64,000 nucleotides of DNA from Chromobacterium sp. IIBBL 290-4 (GTDB lineage: Bacteria; Pseudomonadota; Gammaproteobacteria; Burkholderiales; Chromobacteriaceae): NCBI RefSeq assembly GCF_024207115.1, contig NZ_CP100128.1:4588001-4652000 (forward strand). The letters are read 5' to 3'. Positions 50,830 through 60,196 of the stretch are shown here, one piece after another. Position 1 is the first letter of the stretch. Each line of letters opens with the position of its first letter. The notes beneath the pieces are model-generated. The model saw nothing but the letters and a program-made list of their open reading frames with translations, had not been told where the DNA came from and made no database searches. Both the position numbers and the translations under genes were made by a program.

Positions 50830-51734
50830 GGCATGGCGGCCCGCTGCCGCCAACGCGCCGCCGCGCGGCGCAGCGCATCGGCGAAATAGCGGCAGGCCGG
50901 CCCCGCCGCCTCGTCCGCCAGCACCAGATGCAGCGAGGCCTTGCGCAGCGCGCCGTTTTTCAGCGGCAACGGTTTGAGCCGGCCATCGCGCAAAGCGCTA
51001 CCTATGCGATGCCGCGCCAGCCAGCCGAAAGCCAGCCCCGCCTCCACCATGGCGATGCCGGTTTCCGGCTGCGACACCGTCCAGCGTTGGTGCGCGCCCA
51101 GCCAGCCCTCGTCGCGCGGCTGGCGGCTGCCGGAATCGCGCAACACCACCTGCACTTCGGCGCGCAGATGCGATTCGTCCAAAACCCCTCCCAGGCGATG
51201 CAAAGAGTGGGAAGGCGCCGCGCAGGCGACAAACTCGGCATCCAGCAGCCAATCGCCCAAAAAGCCTTGCGGCAGCCTCCCCGCCACCGCCAGGTCCGCC
51301 TCGCCGGCATGCAGCATATCGTCGGCGCCGGACATCACCACCTCGTGCAATTGCAGCCGCGTTTCGCGGCAATGCCCGGCGAAATCGGCGCAAGCCTCCA
51401 GCATGACCTCCGCCGGCAGCAGGCTGTCCAAAGCGGCGCGCAGAACCGGCTCCCAGCCTTGCGACAGGCCCACCGCCCTCTCCTCCAGCCTTTGCGCCTG
51501 CCGCAGCAGGTCGCCGGCCTCGCGCAACAGCGCCTCGCCTTCGACAGTCAAGCGCATGCGCCGGCCTTCCGGCCGCAATAAAGCCACGCCCAATTGCTCT
51601 TGCAGCCTCGCCACCGCATAACTCACCGATGACTGGCTGCGGTGCAACTGTTCGGCGGCCTGGGCGAAGCCGCCGGTTTCGACAATGGCTTGCAACACCT
51701 GCCATTGCTCCAAAGTGGTTTTCGGCGCTCTCAT
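50823..51734 (-). CDS. LysR-family transcriptional regulator
   Basis: The start at 51734 (MRAPKTTLEQ) is the canonical N-terminus of the family; the longer frame crosses the divergent promoter. The 303-aa protein has a LysR HTH (about 7-65, FAQAAEQLHRSQSSVSYAVARLQEQLG) and a periplasmic-binding-type effector domain. It is divergent from the pirin gene (100 bp apart), the usual arrangement for a regulator of its neighbour, though the target is inferred. Confidence 0.88.
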   Translation of the reverse strand: MRAPKTTLEQWQVLQAIVETGGFAQAAEQLHRSQSSVSYAVARLQEQLGVALLRPEGRRMRLTVEGEALLREAGDLLRQAQRLEERAVGLSQGWEPVLRAALDSLLPAEVMLEACADFAGHCRETRLQLHEVVMSGADDMLHAGEADLAVAGRLPQGFLGDWLLDAEFVACAAPSHSLHRLGGVLDESHLRAEVQVVLRDSGSRQPRDEGWLGAHQRWTVSQPETGIAMVEAGLAFGWLARHRIGSALRDGRLKPLPLKNGALRKASLHLVLADEAAGPACRYFADALRRAAARWRQRAAMPQ

Positions 51735-51834
51735 ATATCTAATAATTAGATCAATAAGCGCTATATTTTGCGCTTTTCCATCCGATTTTTCACTGTGAAA
51801 ATACAGGCATCGCAACCGCAAGCAGGAGCAAGCC

Positions 51835-52674
51835 ATGAGCGCCATCAGCCGCAAAGTGGAGCAAATCGTCACAGGCAAGGAAGTATCGGATGGCGCGGGC
51901 GTGCGCCTGCTGCGGGTGCTGACCCAGCCGCTGCAACGCCGGCTGGACCCTTTCCTGATGCTGGACGAATTCCGCTCCGACAACCCGGACGACTATATCG
52001 CCGGCTTCCCCAGCCACCCGCACCGCGGCTTCGAAACCGTGACCTATATGCTGGACGGCCGCATGCGCCACCGCGACAACGCCGGCAACGAAGGGCTGCT
52101 CGGGCCCGGCGGCATGCAATGGATGACAGCGGGCCGCGGCATCGTCCATTCCGAGCTGCCGGAGCAAGAGGACGGCCTGATGCATGGTTTCCAGCTATGG
52201 ATCAATCTGCCGGCCAAGGACAAGATGACCACGCCGGCTTATCAGGACATCCAGGCGAACGCCATCCCGCAATGGAGGGACGAAGACGGCAACACCCTCA
52301 AGCTGCTGGCCGGCCGATTCGACGGCCGCGTCGGCCCGGTGGAGCGCGAGGCGACGCAGCCCCTTTATCTGGATACCGCGCTGCCGGCCGGCGGCCGTTT
52401 GTGGCTGCCGCTGCCTGCCGGCCACCATGCCTTTCTGTACCTGTATCATGGCGAGGCCAGCGTCGCCAGCTCAGCCATCCACTCCAGACAGCTGGCGGTG
52501 CTGGGCAATGCGGGAGAAGGCGTGGCCATCGCCGCCGGCGAAACTGGCGCCAAGCTGTTGGCTTTGGCGGCCAAACCGCTGAACGAACCGATCGCGCAAT
52601 GGGGACCGTTTGTGATGAACACTCGCGAGGAAATCGAAGCCACGCTGGCAGACTATCGCGACGGCCGGCTCTGA
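51835..52674 (+). CDS. Pirin-family cupin protein
   Basis: A 279-aa bicupin. The metal-binding set of pirin is visible: FPSHPHRGFETVTYML (about 58-73, two His) and HSELPEQE (about 104-111, His and Glu). It may act as a quercetinase or redox sensor; no specific role is indicated. It is divergent from the LysR gene and followed by a terminator. Confidence 0.92.
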   Translation: MSAISRKVEQIVTGKEVSDGAGVRLLRVLTQPLQRRLDPFLMLDEFRSDNPDDYIAGFPSHPHRGFETVTYMLDGRMRHRDNAGNEGLLGPGGMQWMTAGRGIVHSELPEQEDGLMHGFQLWINLPAKDKMTTPAYQDIQANAIPQWRDEDGNTLKLLAGRFDGRVGPVEREATQPLYLDTALPAGGRLWLPLPAGHHAFLYLYHGEASVASSAIHSRQLAVLGNAGEGVAIAAGETGAKLLALAAKPLNEPIAQWGPFVMNTREEIEATLADYRDGRL

Positions 52675-52691
52675 CGCCTTCGCCGACCATG

Positions 52692-52730
52692 AAAAACGCC
52701 GCGCTCCATTGGGGAAACGCGGCGTTTTTT
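52692..52730 (+). terminator. Terminator after the pirin gene
   Basis: AAAAACGCCGCG and CGCGGCGTTTTTT around a 14-nt loop. Confidence 0.88.
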
Positions 52731-52752
52731 CATATTGTGGCTTCGAGGCCGG

Positions 52753-53172
52753 CTACTCCGCCCGCGCAGGCCCCTCTCCGGCCTGCGGCTCGTCATCCAT
52801 CAGACAGCTATCCAGCACATGACGCAAATCGTCGAGCCTGAACGGTTTCACCAGCATGCCGTCCATGCCCGCCTCCAAACAGCGCTGCTTGTCTTCGACA
52901 AAGGCGTTCGCCGTCATCGCCACGATGCGCGGCTGGCGCTTCAGATCGCTATGGCGGATCTGGTAAGTCGCCTCCAAGCCATTCATCACCGGCATCTGCA
53001 CATCCATCAGGATCAGACGGTAATCGGCATGCAAAGCCATCTCCACAGCCTGCTGCCCATCCTCAGCCTGATCCGCCTTCAACTCCAGCCATTCCAGCAT
53101 CTGTTCAAGCAAGGAGCGGTTGAGCGGGTTGTCCTCCACCAGCAGGATGGTAGCCGCCTGCTCCATTGTCAT
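52753..53172 (-). CDS. Receiver-only response regulator
   Basis: The start at 53172 (MTMEQAAT) has GGGAG 5 nt upstream; the longer frame opening at 53280 crosses the gap after tpsA. The 139-aa protein is a single CheY-like receiver: acidic pocket E13-D14, phosphoacceptor D57 (LILMDVQMP), T87 and K109 (MLVKPF). No output domain, only a short acidic tail. The DVQMPVMNG form is typical of receivers phosphorylated by hybrid kinases. The gene is downstream of tpsA on the same strand. Confidence 0.9.
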   Translation of the reverse strand: MTMEQAATILLVEDNPLNRSLLEQMLEWLELKADQAEDGQQAVEMALHADYRLILMDVQMPVMNGLEATYQIRHSDLKRQPRIVAMTANAFVEDKQRCLEAGMDGMLVKPFRLDDLRHVLDSCLMDDEPQAGEGPARAE

Positions 53173-53276
53173 AAACACTCCCATGTGAAAACGGCGGCGA
53201 ACCATGTCGCCACCGTTATTTGCTTCAGTATAGCTTACCACGCGGAAAGCGCGCGGCTCCCCGCATGCTTGGACTA

Positions 53277-56200
53277 TCAACTTCCAGACTGGATGCCGCC
53301 CGCCACTGTCTGCGGCTGATTATCGCGCTCGGCGTGAATCAGCGGCGCCTTGCCGGAAGTGACGTCCTTGACCGCCTGCTGGATGATCGCCGCCGGCGTG
53401 CCATCCACCTTGACGCCGCCGGCGCCGGTGTAGCTATTGGTCTGGATGTCGCTGCTTTCCACCTTGGCATCGCCCAGGCTCACCTTGCCGGCGCTGGATT
53501 TGATCTGGCCGCCGGTCAGTTCGGCCTTGCCGCCCACCGCCAGGTTGACGCCTTGGTCGCCGCTGATGGCGCTGACGCTGCCCACGCTATTGTCAGTCTT
53601 GACGCTGACGTCGATCACGCCCGATACCTGGGTGCCCTTGTCCTGCGGGTTCAGCAGCTTGTCTTTCAGGGTATTGCCGCCCTTGCGCAAGACGCTGTCG
53701 ACCGCGCCGGACTTGGCCTCGCCGCTGGTCGGCTTCTCCGGCAGCGTCACGCTGCCGCCGTTGGCGTCCTTGCTGAAAGCCACCGGCTGGGTGGTGTCTT
53801 CCTTCAGGCCGTTCTTGAAGGCGAAGCTGTTGTACTTGTCTTCCACCTTGTCGGCCACGGTATTGACGGCCTCGGTCGCCTTGTCCTTCACCTTGCCGGA
53901 CAGCGGGCCAGTCAGATTGGCCGCCTGATCCACCAGGCTGGGATCCTTGGCGTTGGAGCTGTTGACGTTCAGGCCAAGCTCCACATGGGTGCTGTTATTG
54001 CGGTCTTGCTGGCTTTGCACCACCACATTGCCGCCCACGCTGCCATCCACCTTGCCACCGGCGATATTGCCGCCCGCCAAGGTCAGCTGGCCGTCGGCCT
54101 TGACGTTGACTTGCTCGCCCTTCACCGTCGCGTTGGCGTTGATCAGCTTGTCTTGCTGGTCCACCTTGACGTTGAAGCCGCCATTCGCCTGGTAGGTCTT
54201 GGTGGCGCCGTCAGCCTTGGGCTGGCCGTTTTCCTTGGCCACCTTGTTGTCGCTGCCGCCGCCCAGATTGGCATTGGCGCTCCAATCATTCTTCTGGCTG
54301 CTGTTCTGCGCCGATTGCAGGCTGATGCCGCCGTTGTCCGCCGTCAGATTCACCGTTTTGCCGGCAAGCTGGCTGCCTTGCAGCGCAATGGCGTTGTTGC
54401 CGGTCCCGCCGGCATTGACGCTCAGCGCGCCGCCGCTGGTCAGCTGCGCGCCAGCCTGAGTGGCGCTGCTGTCGTTCTGGCTGGACAGCTGCACGCCGCC
54501 GCCTACATTAAAGCCCTTGGACGAAGCGTCCTTGCCGTTGCTGTTGCTGCCGCCGGCATTGACGTTGAAGCCCCAGCTGCTTCCGGTCTTGCTGTCGCTG
54601 CCGGTAGCCGCCTGCAGGCTGATCTTGCCGTCAGATTGCAGTTTGACGTCGCCGCCGCTGCTCAGGCTGCCGCCCTGCACGGTCAGGCCATTGCCCGAGC
54701 TCAAGGCGATGCCGCCTGCCGACTGCACCGAACCGGTCACTGCCTGGCTGCTGGCGGTTTGGCTTTGCTGGCTGTTCACCGCCAGATTGCCGCTGCCGCC
54801 CAGCTTGTTGCCGCCGTCTATCGGGCTGGTGCTGATGCTCAGGCCCGCCGAGCCGCCCACGGTGCGTTGCTGGCTGCTGCTGGTATTGTCGGCCTGGGTC
54901 AGCGCCAGCTTGCCGCCGGCTTGGATGGCCGCCTGGCCGCTGCCGCCATTGATGGCCACGCCCTGGTAGCTCGCGTCGTTGTTCACCTGGACGCTGACGC
55001 CGCTGACGGACTGGATCGAGCCGGTTACGGCATTGCTGGACGCGCTCTGGCTGCTGCTATAGCTGCCCTGGCCGCTGCCCTTGACGTTCACGTCTTCGCC
55101 GGTGGTGGTGTAGACGCGCACGGTGGCGCCGCCTTCGCTGGCCTGGCTGCTCTGGCTTTGGGTATTGGCCGCCGCCGTCATCTGATGGCTGTCGGCGCTG
55201 ATATTCACCTGGCCTTGCGTGGCCTGGTATTGCGTCGCCTGATCCTTCAAGGCGCCGCTCGCGGCCACATTGATGGACGAACCGGCAATGCTGGTGGCCT
55301 GCGCCGTGCTGCTCTGGCTTTGCGACTGCGCGCTGCCGCCGGTCGCGCTGATGTCCACGCCGAGGTTGGCCGCGCCAAGATTGGCCGCCTGGCCGGCCGC
55401 GCCCGCCACGTCGCCCTTGGCCACGCTGCTTCCGGCGTTGACGATGGGACGGGTGATGCCGCTGTAATCGACATTGACGCCCACATCCACGCCCCAATGG
55501 CTGGAGGTCTGCTGGGTGGACTGCTGGTTGACCGCCGCCTGGTTGTCGACGTCGCCCGCGGCGATCGTCACCGCGCCGCCGGACTTGATCTGGCTGCCCT
55601 GGTTCTGCACCGCGCCCATGCCGTTGCCGGCGGTGATGTCCAGCTTGCCGCCGGTCTTCACTTCGGAAACTTGCGCCGTGCTGCCATCCGCCACCGTGCG
55701 GCTGCTGTTCTGGCCGAACTCCAGGCCGGCGCCGCTCTTGTCCAGGCCGCCGGTCAGATACAGGCCGCCGCCGCTGACGGTGGTGGAGCTATCGTTATGG
55801 CTGCTGTTCTGCACCGAGTTCAGGCTGACGCTCCGGCCGTTCAGGCTGGCGTCGCCGGCGCTTTCCAGCTTGGAGCCGGACAAGGTCAGATCATTGCCCG
55901 CCGCCAGCTTGACGCTGCCGCCCGACAATTGCGAACCGGTCTGGCCGGTCTGGTCCAGCTGTTGAGTGGCGCTGGTATGCTCCAGACGCACCCCGCCGCG
56001 GTACTGCTTGTCACCCGTCTCGGCGCCGACGCCGCGCCAGGCCAGCTGCGTATCCTGCGATTGATTATGCGTTTCCGCCGCCTGGCTGGTGGCCTTGATA
56101 TCGCCCACCGCCTGGATGTTCAGCGCTTGGGCGGCCTTGACCAGGCTTCCGGTGATCGCCACATCACCAGCGGAAATCAGCTGTAGATCGGCGTCGGACT

Positions 56201-58175
56201 TCAGCGCCGAACCCACCGCGGTCTGCTGGCTGGTGCTGCCCTTGCTGGAGCTGCTGGTGATGTTGAAGGCGGTGCCGGTGCGCTGATCGGTGCGGGTCTG
56301 GCTCAGATCCAGCGCGCTGTCGATCACGATGCCGCCGGACTTGGCCATGCCGTACGCGCCTTGCGCGCCCTTGGCCTGGCTGCCGTTGATCGCCACGCCT
56401 TGGTCGCCGTTGATGAACAGCTTGCCGCCGGCATTGACCGCGCTGCCGGTGTTGACCGTGGCGTTGCTGCTATTGTTCTGGTTGCCGCCGCCGCCTATGC
56501 CGCCCCAATAGGTCTTGCCGTTTTGGGTGCTGCTGCTGTTGGCGCTGGACTGGGCAGCCAGCGTGGTCTTGCCCTGGGCGGACAAAATCGTGTCGCCGCC
56601 GGATTTCAGAATCGCCGCCTTGGCATCGATGTCGCCGCTGGCGGTGATGCCCAGCGCGCCGTCGGCGCGCAGTTGCGCCTGAACCAGCCGTTGCTGGCTG
56701 CTGCTATTGTTCCAGCTGCCGGTCTCCAGCGCCGCGCCGTCGTTCTTGCGATTGCCGACATCGCTGCTGCTGTCGGTTTCGGTCAGGGCGGACAGCTTTA
56801 CCTGGCCAACCGCGTCCAGCTTGATCTGATTGCCCGCCTGCACGCTGGCGCCGGCGATGGCGATATCCCCGCCAGTGCTGGCGATGGCGGCATCGTGGCC
56901 GGCCTTGATCCGCGCCACCGATTGCTCTTGGGTGGCGGCGTTCTTGTCTTGATTGAAGGCCCAGGAATTTTTCCAGGCGTGGTCGCTGCTGCTGGTTTTG
57001 CTTTCCGCCAACTGGCCATCCAGATTCACGCTGGCGGCTTTGACCGTCACATCCTGGCCCTGGATGTCGGCGGCGCCGACGTGGGCGTTGCCGCTGGCGG
57101 TCACCGATACGGCGTCGCCCTGCAAGGACGCGCGCTTGACGCTGGCGTCGGTCTTGCTGGAGCTGCTATTGCTTTCGCCGGTTTTCCAGATGAACCAGCT
57201 CTCGTCGTGCTTGCTGTCCTTGCCGGTTTCGCTGTCCACCCGGCCGCTGATGTCCACGCTCGCGCCGCTCAGCGCCAGCTGCTTGCCGTTCAGCTTGGCG
57301 GCCTGCACCGCCAGCGCGCCGGCAGAGTTGACCGTCAACTCGTCGCCGCCGGCTAAGTTGCCGCCTACGTTCACCCCGGCCCCGGCCGCAGTGCTGACGA
57401 TATTGATGCGACCGGCCTGCATCGCGCCGAGGAAATAGCTGTCCAGATTGCCGACACCCTGCGGAGCCGCCGCGGTCGCCGTGATCTGGCCGCTGGCGTA
57501 ATCGACGGTATTGAAGCCGGCGCGGACGCGGATGGCGTTGTCCGCCGTCACCGCGCCGCGGATGTCCAGCTTGGGCGCGATCAAGTCCAGCACCTGGACG
57601 CCGGACGCGCCGGAGCCGGCCACGCTCAGCGCGTTGCCGTTATTGGCGGCTTGCAGGGAGGCGATGGCGCCGTTCTGCAAATTGGCGTTGCCGACAACCA
57701 GCGAAGCGCGCGGGATGTTGATGAAGCCGCAGCCATTGCAAGCGATGCCGTTGGGGTTGGCCAGCACATAATCGGCGGCCTTGCCGAACACTTCCTGCTT
57801 GCCCAGCAGCAAGGAGGGATTGCGGCTGACCACTTCATTGAGAATCACGCTGGCGGCCACGCCGTTCAGCTGGCCGTTGGCGCCGAGCTGGCCCGCCAGC
57901 ACAGATTGGCCGGCTTGCAGGGCATTGTTGAACACCGCGCCCGGCTGATTGACGTTGAAATCCTGATATTGATTGTGCGATACGCCCGCCGCGCTCGGCG
58001 CGACGATGTTGACCACCTGGGCGCCGTTGCCCGCGGTGGAAACCTGCGGTTGCGCGCCTGCGCCGCCGGCCGCGGTGATGCCCGCAGCCAAAGCCGATTC
58101 CGCCAACACGAAAGCCAAAGTCAAGGCCGCGGCGATCTTGCCGCTGGCCGACAAGCCGAATTTTGTTGTTCTCAT
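53277..58175 (-). CDS. TpsA filamentous hemagglutinin-type exoprotein
   Basis: A 1632-aa exported protein. Signal peptide (about 1-31), then the TPS secretion domain (about 35-280): VSHNQYQDFNVNQPGAVFNN, NPNGIACNGCGFIN (the conserved CNGCGF), and the FHA-type beta-helix repeats that follow. The long remainder is Gly/Ser/Gln/Asn-rich haemagglutinin repeats with N-x-S-S-x-x patterns. The C-terminus (SGKAPLIHAERDNQPQTVAG) is not a recognisable toxin domain, and no immunity gene follows. It is secreted by the TpsB encoded just upstream; adhesin or biofilm role likely. Confidence 0.9.
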   Translation of the reverse strand: MRTTKFGLSASGKIAAALTLAFVLAESALAAGITAAGGAGAQPQVSTAGNGAQVVNIVAPSAAGVSHNQYQDFNVNQPGAVFNNALQAGQSVLAGQLGANGQLNGVAASVILNEVVSRNPSLLLGKQEVFGKAADYVLANPNGIACNGCGFINIPRASLVVGNANLQNGAIASLQAANNGNALSVAGSGASGVQVLDLIAPKLDIRGAVTADNAIRVRAGFNTVDYASGQITATAAAPQGVGNLDSYFLGAMQAGRINIVSTAAGAGVNVGGNLAGGDELTVNSAGALAVQAAKLNGKQLALSGASVDISGRVDSETGKDSKHDESWFIWKTGESNSSSSKTDASVKRASLQGDAVSVTASGNAHVGAADIQGQDVTVKAASVNLDGQLAESKTSSSDHAWKNSWAFNQDKNAATQEQSVARIKAGHDAAIASTGGDIAIAGASVQAGNQIKLDAVGQVKLSALTETDSSSDVGNRKNDGAALETGSWNNSSSQQRLVQAQLRADGALGITASGDIDAKAAILKSGGDTILSAQGKTTLAAQSSANSSSTQNGKTYWGGIGGGGNQNNSSNATVNTGSAVNAGGKLFINGDQGVAINGSQAKGAQGAYGMAKSGGIVIDSALDLSQTRTDQRTGTAFNITSSSSKGSTSQQTAVGSALKSDADLQLISAGDVAITGSLVKAAQALNIQAVGDIKATSQAAETHNQSQDTQLAWRGVGAETGDKQYRGGVRLEHTSATQQLDQTGQTGSQLSGGSVKLAAGNDLTLSGSKLESAGDASLNGRSVSLNSVQNSSHNDSSTTVSGGGLYLTGGLDKSGAGLEFGQNSSRTVADGSTAQVSEVKTGGKLDITAGNGMGAVQNQGSQIKSGGAVTIAAGDVDNQAAVNQQSTQQTSSHWGVDVGVNVDYSGITRPIVNAGSSVAKGDVAGAAGQAANLGAANLGVDISATGGSAQSQSQSSTAQATSIAGSSINVAASGALKDQATQYQATQGQVNISADSHQMTAAANTQSQSSQASEGGATVRVYTTTGEDVNVKGSGQGSYSSSQSASSNAVTGSIQSVSGVSVQVNNDASYQGVAINGGSGQAAIQAGGKLALTQADNTSSSQQRTVGGSAGLSISTSPIDGGNKLGGSGNLAVNSQQSQTASSQAVTGSVQSAGGIALSSGNGLTVQGGSLSSGGDVKLQSDGKISLQAATGSDSKTGSSWGFNVNAGGSNSNGKDASSKGFNVGGGVQLSSQNDSSATQAGAQLTSGGALSVNAGGTGNNAIALQGSQLAGKTVNLTADNGGISLQSAQNSSQKNDWSANANLGGGSDNKVAKENGQPKADGATKTYQANGGFNVKVDQQDKLINANATVKGEQVNVKADGQLTLAGGNIAGGKVDGSVGGNVVVQSQQDRNNSTHVELGLNVNSSNAKDPSLVDQAANLTGPLSGKVKDKATEAVNTVADKVEDKYNSFAFKNGLKEDTTQPVAFSKDANGGSVTLPEKPTSGEAKSGAVDSVLRKGGNTLKDKLLNPQDKGTQVSGVIDVSVKTDNSVGSVSAISGDQGVNLAVGGKAELTGGQIKSSAGKVSLGDAKVESSDIQTNSYTGAGGVKVDGTPAAIIQQAVKDVTSGKAPLIHAERDNQPQTVAGGIQSGS

Positions 58176-58335
58176 TTGTACCCCTCGTTACCCAATCACC
58201 TGCGCACCCACGCCGGCGCATCAATAAAACAAGTGTTTGGTTTGCAATCTAAAGTCTTTTTTAAATCAAATCAATTGAAATACAGATTTACAAAGCTGTG
58301 TCATTTTGTTTCGTCGGATTTACGCGACAAATCTT

Positions 58336-60003
58336 TCACCACTGCCAGCTAAAACGCGCGAGCAGGATGTGCCCCTCCGCCGGCCAGGCCGCCGGCTTGT
58401 ACAAGGGCCGGCTGTAATCCAGGTCCAGCGTGAAGCCCCGCATGGAGAACGTCGCGCCCGCCGTCGCGCCGGCGATGTCCAGCCAAGCTTCCCGGCTATC
58501 GCTCTGCAACACCCGGCCGCCATCCAGCCCCAATCTCGGCGCGAGCGTCCAGCCGCCGAACTGCCAGCGCCGGGACAAGGTATTGCGCCAATACCAGCCG
58601 GTGTCGCCCGCCAGGCTGTTATTGCGAAACCCCCTCACCGCGCTGGCGTCGGCCGGGTCCAGCTTTTCCACGCCCGGCAGCGGGTTCCGGCTGCCCTGCC
58701 CGTTGAGGCTGCTTTGCCATTGATAGGGCCCGCCGGGCAGCGCCAGCGTCTGATACAGGTTGAGCCCCAGCTTCCACTTGGTGAATTGCGGCGTCGGCGC
58801 GCCGGGCTGCCGCGCATCCGGCGCGTCCGCGCCCAGCCAGCGCGTGCCGCGCTGCACCTCGGCCTCCCATTGCAGCAGACCCGCGGGCAACACTCTCATC
58901 TGCGACAACCCTGCCTCCAGCACCGTGAGATTGGGGCTGCTGATGCCCAGCTGCACATCCTGGAAATAATTGCGCACCCGCTTTTGCGTCAATTGCAGCT
59001 CGGCGCTGAGGATCTGCCCCTGATCCCGGGAGAGCACGCGGTCCAGCCGCATGCCGGTTTGCGAGGTATTGCCGGACAACTGCACACTGGAGGACGGCAG
59101 CTGCAAAGGGTTCAGATAGTCGGCGCGGCTGGCCATCAAGCTCATCGTCCAATAGCCGTAAGGCAAGGAGAAAAACAAGGATTCGCTGCGGCTGTGGCGG
59201 ACCGCAGGGTTTTCAGTCGTGGATTGCGCCGACAGATTGAAAAAATCGGACCAGCCCAGCGCGTTATCGATGCCCAAAGAGGCGCCCGCCTGCATGCGGC
59301 CGGTCGATTCGCGCCCGGTATTGTCCAGCGACAGCGCGCCGGATATCCGGCTTTGCGGCAGATTATGCAATTGCAGGATGGAATCGCCGGCCGCCGCGCC
59401 CGGCAGCACATCCACAGTGACGCGATTGGAGCGCAGGCGGTTAGCCTGATCCAAACCCTGGTCCAGATCATGCACATTCAGCGGCTGCCCGATGAGGCCG
59501 GGAAACAGATTGGCCGTCCTCAAGCCCGCATCGTCGCTACGGACTTCCGCCACCCGCCCCTCCACCACGCGCAAGGTCAGCACGCCATCGGCGTCCGGCC
59601 CCTCCGCATGAACCCGCGCGGCGATATAGCCTTTCTCCACATACTTGGCCGTCAGGGCGCGGCTGAAGCGGTTAAGATCGCTCAGCTCCATGCACTGGCC
59701 TTGCGGCAGGCCAATCGCGCGGACCTCGTCCTGACTCAGCAATGCGATGCCTGCCAAACGAACGCCGCGGATGGGCAAACATCCATCTTGACCCGTCATC
59801 GCCGGCGACGTTTGCGCGGCAGGCGATCTGCCGCCGTCCATCTGCCGCATTTTCTGCTGGAGAATCAAGTCATCGAAACGCCGGCTATTATCCTGCATCA
59901 AACGTCTGGCATCGCCGCCGTCATCCAGCGGCCTATCCGGCGCCGCCGCAACCGGCTTGGCGCAGACCAGTGCCGCCCCCAGCAGCAACATCGACCTCCC
60001 CAT
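58336..60003 (-). CDS. TpsB outer-membrane transporter (ShlB/FhaC/HecB family)
   Basis: A 555-aa protein: signal peptide (about 1-20), helix and linker (about 25-70), POTRA 1 and 2 (about 75-220, with CLPIRGVRLAG at the start of the first), and a 16-strand barrel. The VRGF-type motif ASAVRGFRNNSLAGDTG and terminal aromatic residue (FSWQW) are those of TpsB. It secretes the TpsA encoded 160 bp downstream, the common B-A order of the family. Confidence 0.93.
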   Translation of the reverse strand: MGRSMLLLGAALVCAKPVAAAPDRPLDDGGDARRLMQDNSRRFDDLILQQKMRQMDGGRSPAAQTSPAMTGQDGCLPIRGVRLAGIALLSQDEVRAIGLPQGQCMELSDLNRFSRALTAKYVEKGYIAARVHAEGPDADGVLTLRVVEGRVAEVRSDDAGLRTANLFPGLIGQPLNVHDLDQGLDQANRLRSNRVTVDVLPGAAAGDSILQLHNLPQSRISGALSLDNTGRESTGRMQAGASLGIDNALGWSDFFNLSAQSTTENPAVRHSRSESLFFSLPYGYWTMSLMASRADYLNPLQLPSSSVQLSGNTSQTGMRLDRVLSRDQGQILSAELQLTQKRVRNYFQDVQLGISSPNLTVLEAGLSQMRVLPAGLLQWEAEVQRGTRWLGADAPDARQPGAPTPQFTKWKLGLNLYQTLALPGGPYQWQSSLNGQGSRNPLPGVEKLDPADASAVRGFRNNSLAGDTGWYWRNTLSRRWQFGGWTLAPRLGLDGGRVLQSDSREAWLDIAGATAGATFSMRGFTLDLDYSRPLYKPAAWPAEGHILLARFSWQW

Positions 60004-60196
60004 ACCCCCGCACTCCGCCGCAATACATAAAACCTAACAAATTAACCTATTTTTTAAAATCAATCAGCTAAAAACACCCGTCCCCATGCGCGGTCTGCGT
60101 CGCGCCGCCATGCCGGCCACGTATTTATACATATTTCATGCCCCTATCCCGCCACTATGCTTATAGAGTGTTTTCACATTTAACTGGAGCGCTCCC

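Noticed and set aside
53277..53600. A CdiA-type toxin tip at the TpsA C-terminus
   Set aside because: No VENN-like or pretoxin motif, no toxin domain and no small immunity gene downstream.
53220..56186. A 988-codon open frame antisense to tpsA
   Set aside because: It mirrors the repetitive, stop-poor Gly/Ser/Gln codons of tpsA; Ala/Leu/Val/Arg-rich composition without any family signature or ribosome site.
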